Positions 61,186 through 64,000 of a stretch of DNA of 64,000 nt are shown one piece after another. This stretch comes from JASLEW01 sp963732005. GTDB lineage: Bacteria > Acidobacteriota > Thermoanaerobaculia > Multivoradales > UBA5704. Where the stretch lies: positions 682,001 through 746,000 of the forward strand of contig CAVSXT010000005.1 of NCBI GenBank assembly GCA_963732005.1. Direction: 5' to 3'. Every line of letters begins with the position of its first letter. Position 1 is the stretch's first letter. The notes beneath the pieces are model-generated. The model was not told where the DNA came from. It worked only from the letters and a program-made list of their open reading frames with translations, and ran no database searches. A program made the translations under genes and the position numbers.

Positions 61186-62313
61186 ATGACCGAGCGGCAG
61201 GCTGGCGGAGAAAGCCAGATGATTCTGGGCGGCGACGTCGGCGGCACCAAGGTCAATCTCGGGCTGTTCGAGCTCGGCGCCGGCAACCCGCGGTTGGTGT
61301 CGGCGGCCAGCTTTGCCAGCCGGGAGTTCGCCGGCCTCGGAGAGGTCGTTGGAGCTTTTTTGCGCCAGCCGGCGCCGGCGGCGGCCGCCGCCGGCCGGCC
61401 GCTGGCCGCCGCCTGCTTCGGGGTGGCCGGACCGGTGATCGACAACCGCGCCAGCACTCCCAACCTGGCCTGGGAGATCGATGGCCGCGCGCTCGCCGCG
61501 GAGCTGGGGACCCCCGACGCGCGCCTGATCAACGACCTGGTCGCCACGGCGGCCGGCCTGCCGCTGCTGGCCGCCGGCGAGCTGGCGCCGCTGCAGACCG
61601 GCGCCGCCGAGCCGGGAGGCGCAGCAGGGCCGGGCGGTGCCGCAGGGCCGGGCGCCGGGAGCGGGACCGGCAACCAGGTGCTGATCGCCGCCGGAACCGG
61701 CCTGGGCATGGCGCTGCTGCCGGTCGTCGGCGGCGAGCGGGTGGTCGTCCCCTCCGAGGGCGGACACGCCGACTACGCGCCGCGCAACGAGGACGAGACG
61801 GCGCTGCTGCTCTATCTGCGCCGCCGCTTCGGCGAGCACGTCAGCGCCGAGCGGGTGGTCTCGGGGCCAGGACTGGGATGGATCTACGAGCATCTGCGCG
61901 ACGCCGGCTATGCCCCGGAGAGCCCTAAGGTGCGCGCGGCGCTCGCGGTGCTCGCGGCCGGGGACCCGGCGCAGGCGATCGCGGCGGCGGCGCTCGCCGG
62001 CGGCGACCGGCTGTGCGACCGGGCGCTCGACATGTTCGTCGCCGCCTACGGCGCCGCTGCCGGCAACCTGGCATTGATCGGAACGGCGGTCGGCGGCGTC
62101 TATATAGGTGGAGGGATCGCTCCCAAGATCCTACCCCGGCTGGCCGGCGGCCTTTTCGTCCGCGCCTTCCGGGACAAGGGGCGCTTCGCGGCCTACCTCG
62201 AGAGCATCCCGATCCAGGTGGTGCTCAACGACCGCGCCGCCATGCTGGGAGCGGCGCGCTGCGCCGCGGCGATGGTGACGGCCGAGCCGGCGATGCCGGT
62301 GCCCGTGCGGTAG
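61186..62313 (+). CDS. glk: Glucokinase
   Basis: This 375-residue sugar kinase starts at ATG 61186, four bases after AGGAGG. ATP motifs are ILGGDVGGTKVNLGLFELG and IAAGTGLGMALLPVV. The hexose site appears in ACFGVAGPVIDNRAS, ARLINDLVATAAGLP and the Glk-specific SEGGHADYAPRNEDE. It should phosphorylate glucose with ATP at the start of glycolysis. A Gly/Ala/Pro insert (about residues 143-163) is not usual in the family and looks like a low-complexity expansion. It is monocistronic. Confidence 0.92.
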   Translation: MTERQAGGESQMILGGDVGGTKVNLGLFELGAGNPRLVSAASFASREFAGLGEVVGAFLRQPAPAAAAAGRPLAAACFGVAGPVIDNRASTPNLAWEIDGRALAAELGTPDARLINDLVATAAGLPLLAAGELAPLQTGAAEPGGAAGPGGAAGPGAGSGTGNQVLIAAGTGLGMALLPVVGGERVVVPSEGGHADYAPRNEDETALLLYLRRRFGEHVSAERVVSGPGLGWIYEHLRDAGYAPESPKVRAALAVLAAGDPAQAIAAAALAGGDRLCDRALDMFVAAYGAAAGNLALIGTAVGGVYIGGGIAPKILPRLAGGLFVRAFRDKGRFAAYLESIPIQVVLNDRAAMLGAARCAAAMVTAEPAMPVPVR

Positions 62314-62577
62314 GCCGCCGGTCCGTCCCGCCAGGACCAGGCGTCGCTGGCGCGACGGGGGCAGGGGGAAGTGTGGGAAGGCTGTGCCGTTTTGGCGGTC
62401 GCGTCGGAGTGGCACGCCATTGGTGTGCGCGGGCCGCTCGCGGCGGCCGCCGTCCTGGGGCTTCTCCCTTGGCAGCAGACCTGCCGCCACCGCGGCTGGC
62501 CCTGGCATCGCCAATGCATTAGCCGTGGCTCGGGACGGAGAATCACCTCCGATCGTTTTCTGATAAAGGAGCGCTCG

Positions 62578-63003
62578 ATGCGCAAGACGTTCATTCTCAC
62601 CCTGGTGCTCTGTGTGTTCGCCGCCATCGCGTACGCGCAGACCGGCGCCACGACCGGCACGACCTCCACCACCACCACGACCGCGACCTCGACCGGCGGC
62701 GGCGCCACCACGACCACCACCACCAAGCACAAGGCTGTCCACAAGCCGAGCGTCAAGGGCACCGTCGCCTCGGTCGATGCGACCGCCAAGAGCTTCGTGG
62801 TCCACCCGGCGAAGGGTGCCGACGTCACCGTCAAGGTCAACGACAAGACCAAGTACATGCCCAAGGGCAAGACCTGGGACGACGTCAAGGCCGACGCGAA
62901 GGTCACCGTCTCCTATCACAACGACGGCACCGACAACTGGGCGCTCTCGGTTCACTTCTGGACTGAGAAGGCCGCTCCCGCCGCCAAGACGACCGGCCGG
63001 TAA
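62578..63003 (+). CDS. Small Thr-rich exported protein
   Basis: This 141-residue protein starts at ATG 62578 after AAAGGAG. A signal peptide (FILTLVLCVFAAIAYAQTG) is followed by a Thr/Gly-rich run (about 22-50) with poly-Thr blocks and then a small beta domain (VKGTVASVDATAKSFVVHPA, DVTVKVNDKTKYMPKGKTWD, DVKADAKVTVSYHNDGT). This resembles the DUF5666-type OB-like module in exported proteins of this phylum. The function is unknown. Confidence 0.75.
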   Translation: MRKTFILTLVLCVFAAIAYAQTGATTGTTSTTTTTATSTGGGATTTTTTKHKAVHKPSVKGTVASVDATAKSFVVHPAKGADVTVKVNDKTKYMPKGKTWDDVKADAKVTVSYHNDGTDNWALSVHFWTEKAAPAAKTTGR

Positions 63004-63012
63004 GCACCCCTT

Positions 63013-64000
63013 TCAAGCTTCAGCGTTCCTGACGGCGGGGAGGAGCGAGGAATCGCTCCTCCCCTTCGTGTATTCGGCGGCTCCCACCTGCGCGGCCAGA
63101 CGGGCGACGGCGGCTTCCAATGCCTGCCGGCGGCGGCGGGTTGGCTTGACGCCAGGTTCCCAGCTCACGGTGCGGATCTCCAGGCGGCCCTCGGCGCGGT
63201 GCAGCTTGGGATCGAGCCTTCCCACCAGGCGTTCTCCTTCGAGCAGCGGCATCACGTAGTAGCCGTGGCGGCGTTGCGCGGACGGCACGAACGCCTCGAA
63301 GCGGAAATCGAAGCGGAACAGGCGCAGCGTGCGCCGGCGATCGCGCAGGATCGGGTCGAAGGGGCAGAGCAGCCGGATCCTGGTGGTGGCGGCGGGCTCG
63401 AGCCGCGACCGGTCCTGCCAGTCGAGGACGGCGAATGCCGCACGCGGTGCCGAGCCGTCGGCGGCCTCGACTTGCACGGCGGCGATCTCGCCGCGAGCCG
63501 CGGCGGCCGCGCACCAGGCCCGCACGGCGGCGCCCGGGACCGCCTTCCAGAAGGCGGCGATCTCCTCCGGCGTCGCCGCCCCGAGCCGCTCGAGCGCCGT
63601 CCGGCACGCCCACTCCAGGTGCTGCTCGGGAGCGGGGCGGGGCGCGGCGAGGGCCTCCGGCGGCAGCACCCGCTCCGCCAGGTCGTAGAGCTTGTGGAAG
63701 CCACGCCTGCCGGCGACTGCCACCTCGCCGGTCCACCAGAGGTACTCGAGCGCCGCTTTCTGCGGCGACCATCCCCACCAGGAGGTCCCTGCCGGGCTGC
63801 GCCCCTGCTCCGCGGCAAGCTCGCGCGCCAGGAGCGGTCCGCCGCGCGCGAGCTGTGCGCGCACCCGCGCGATCACCGCCGCCGGCTTCTCGCCCATCCG
63901 CTCGCGCCACCAGCGCCGCCGCGGCAGCTCGCGGCGGTAGCGCTCGAAGCGGGCGTGCCAGTGCGGGAACCAGACCGTCGGGATGGCGGCGGCGTCGTGG
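63013..64000 (-). CDS. YcaQ-like winged-helix DNA glycosylase family protein, 5' cut by window edge
   Basis: The frame stays open from its stop at 63013 through 64000, so the gene starts beyond the window. The visible part is about 328 residues. It matches the HTH_42/YcaQ group: AAIPTVWFPHWHARFERYRR near the edge, RGGPLLARELAAEQGRSPAG (winged helix), WWGWSPQKAALEYLWWTGEV, LLCPFDPILRDRRRTLRLFR and FVPSAQRRHGYYVMPLLEGE. YcaQ-type proteins unhook interstrand DNA crosslinks. ATG 63897 lies inside the family and is not the true start. Confidence 0.85.
   Translation of the reverse strand, partial: HDAAAIPTVWFPHWHARFERYRRELPRRRWWRERMGEKPAAVIARVRAQLARGGPLLARELAAEQGRSPAGTSWWGWSPQKAALEYLWWTGEVAVAGRRGFHKLYDLAERVLPPEALAAPRPAPEQHLEWACRTALERLGAATPEEIAAFWKAVPGAAVRAWCAAAAARGEIAAVQVEAADGSAPRAAFAVLDWQDRSRLEPAATTRIRLLCPFDPILRDRRRTLRLFRFDFRFEAFVPSAQRRHGYYVMPLLEGERLVGRLDPKLHRAEGRLEIRTVSWEPGVKPTRRRRQALEAAVARLAAQVGAAEYTKGRSDSSLLPAVRNAEA
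63037..63064. terminator. Strong hairpin between convergent genes
   Basis: GGGGAGGAGCGA (63037-63048) pairs perfectly with TCGCTCCTCCCC (63053-63064) around a GGAA loop. It lies 34 bases after the Thr-rich gene stop and inside the last codons of the convergent YcaQ-like gene. A short T-poor tail makes it a weak intrinsic terminator, but it may stop both transcripts. Confidence 0.5.

Overview
The window is a high-GC (roughly 70%) bacterial chromosome segment. Several protein types suggest an Acidobacteriota lineage, probably near Thermoanaerobaculia: a secreted Cys-rich/LamG protein with a VFFAATTNVGFTVTVTD stretch, a Ser/Thr kinase with a huge Gly/Ala/Pro linker, PspA beside an AAA+ ATPase, a bactofilin, and paired M16 peptidases. 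This assignment is inference from gene content; no rRNA gene is present.

Region 1 (1 to about 19.3 kb) is an accessory, partly decayed integrative/mobilizable element. It carries a frameshifted tyrosine recombinase at the left edge, a RadC-like protein, and a nuclease-like plus PIN gene pair bracketed by integrase-derived direct repeats. It also carries two secreted-protein genes, an orphan ParD-type antitoxin with a truncated ParE, a second integrase fragment, and a membrane/zinc-finger protein with 21-bp tandem repeats. A primase-helicase, an AlpA-like HTH protein, MobC and a relaxase-helicase follow. A lower-GC cargo of two convergent genes, one a TIR-domain protein, lies before a 3' half of tRNA-Phe at 19.25 kb.

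Region 2 (19.3 to 39.7 kb) looks chromosomal. It holds a GGDEF cyclase, PspA/AAA+ ATPase, an alkaline-phosphatase-superfamily enzyme, an amino-acid permease, and a small defence/TA patch around tRNA-Ala(CGC) (Phd/VapC, a SLATT-like 2-TM protein, a second antitoxin/PIN pair). YihY, DUF883, a metallophosphoesterase, DUF2007, the kinase, an active/inactive M16 pair and a TauE-like protein follow.

Region 3 (39.7 to 57.6 kb) is an aryl-polyene-like type II fatty-acid/polyketide cluster. It contains a DUF2062-methyltransferase, a NodB deacetylase, an AMP ligase, an ACP, a ketosynthase plus a chain-length-factor-like partner, a GT2, a ketoreductase, an MMPL exporter and a lipid-A-type acyltransferase. 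A CPBP protease, two hotdog dehydratases, two TonB proteins and a fatty-acyl-AMP ligase complete it. The expected logic is starter activation, ACP-bound polyene elongation (KS/CLF, KR, DH), acyl transfer to a lipid carrier, and MMPL export.

Region 4 (57.6 to 64 kb) is housekeeping: an SRPBCC protein, NUDIX, a methyltransferase-like protein, bactofilin, OsmC, glucokinase, a Thr-rich secreted protein and a YcaQ-like protein cut by the right edge.

At least a dozen otherwise well-conserved genes carry single-base frameshifts. Five share the same signature, an extra G that turns CTCA into CTCGA, so consensus error is a more likely cause than pseudogenisation for those genes.
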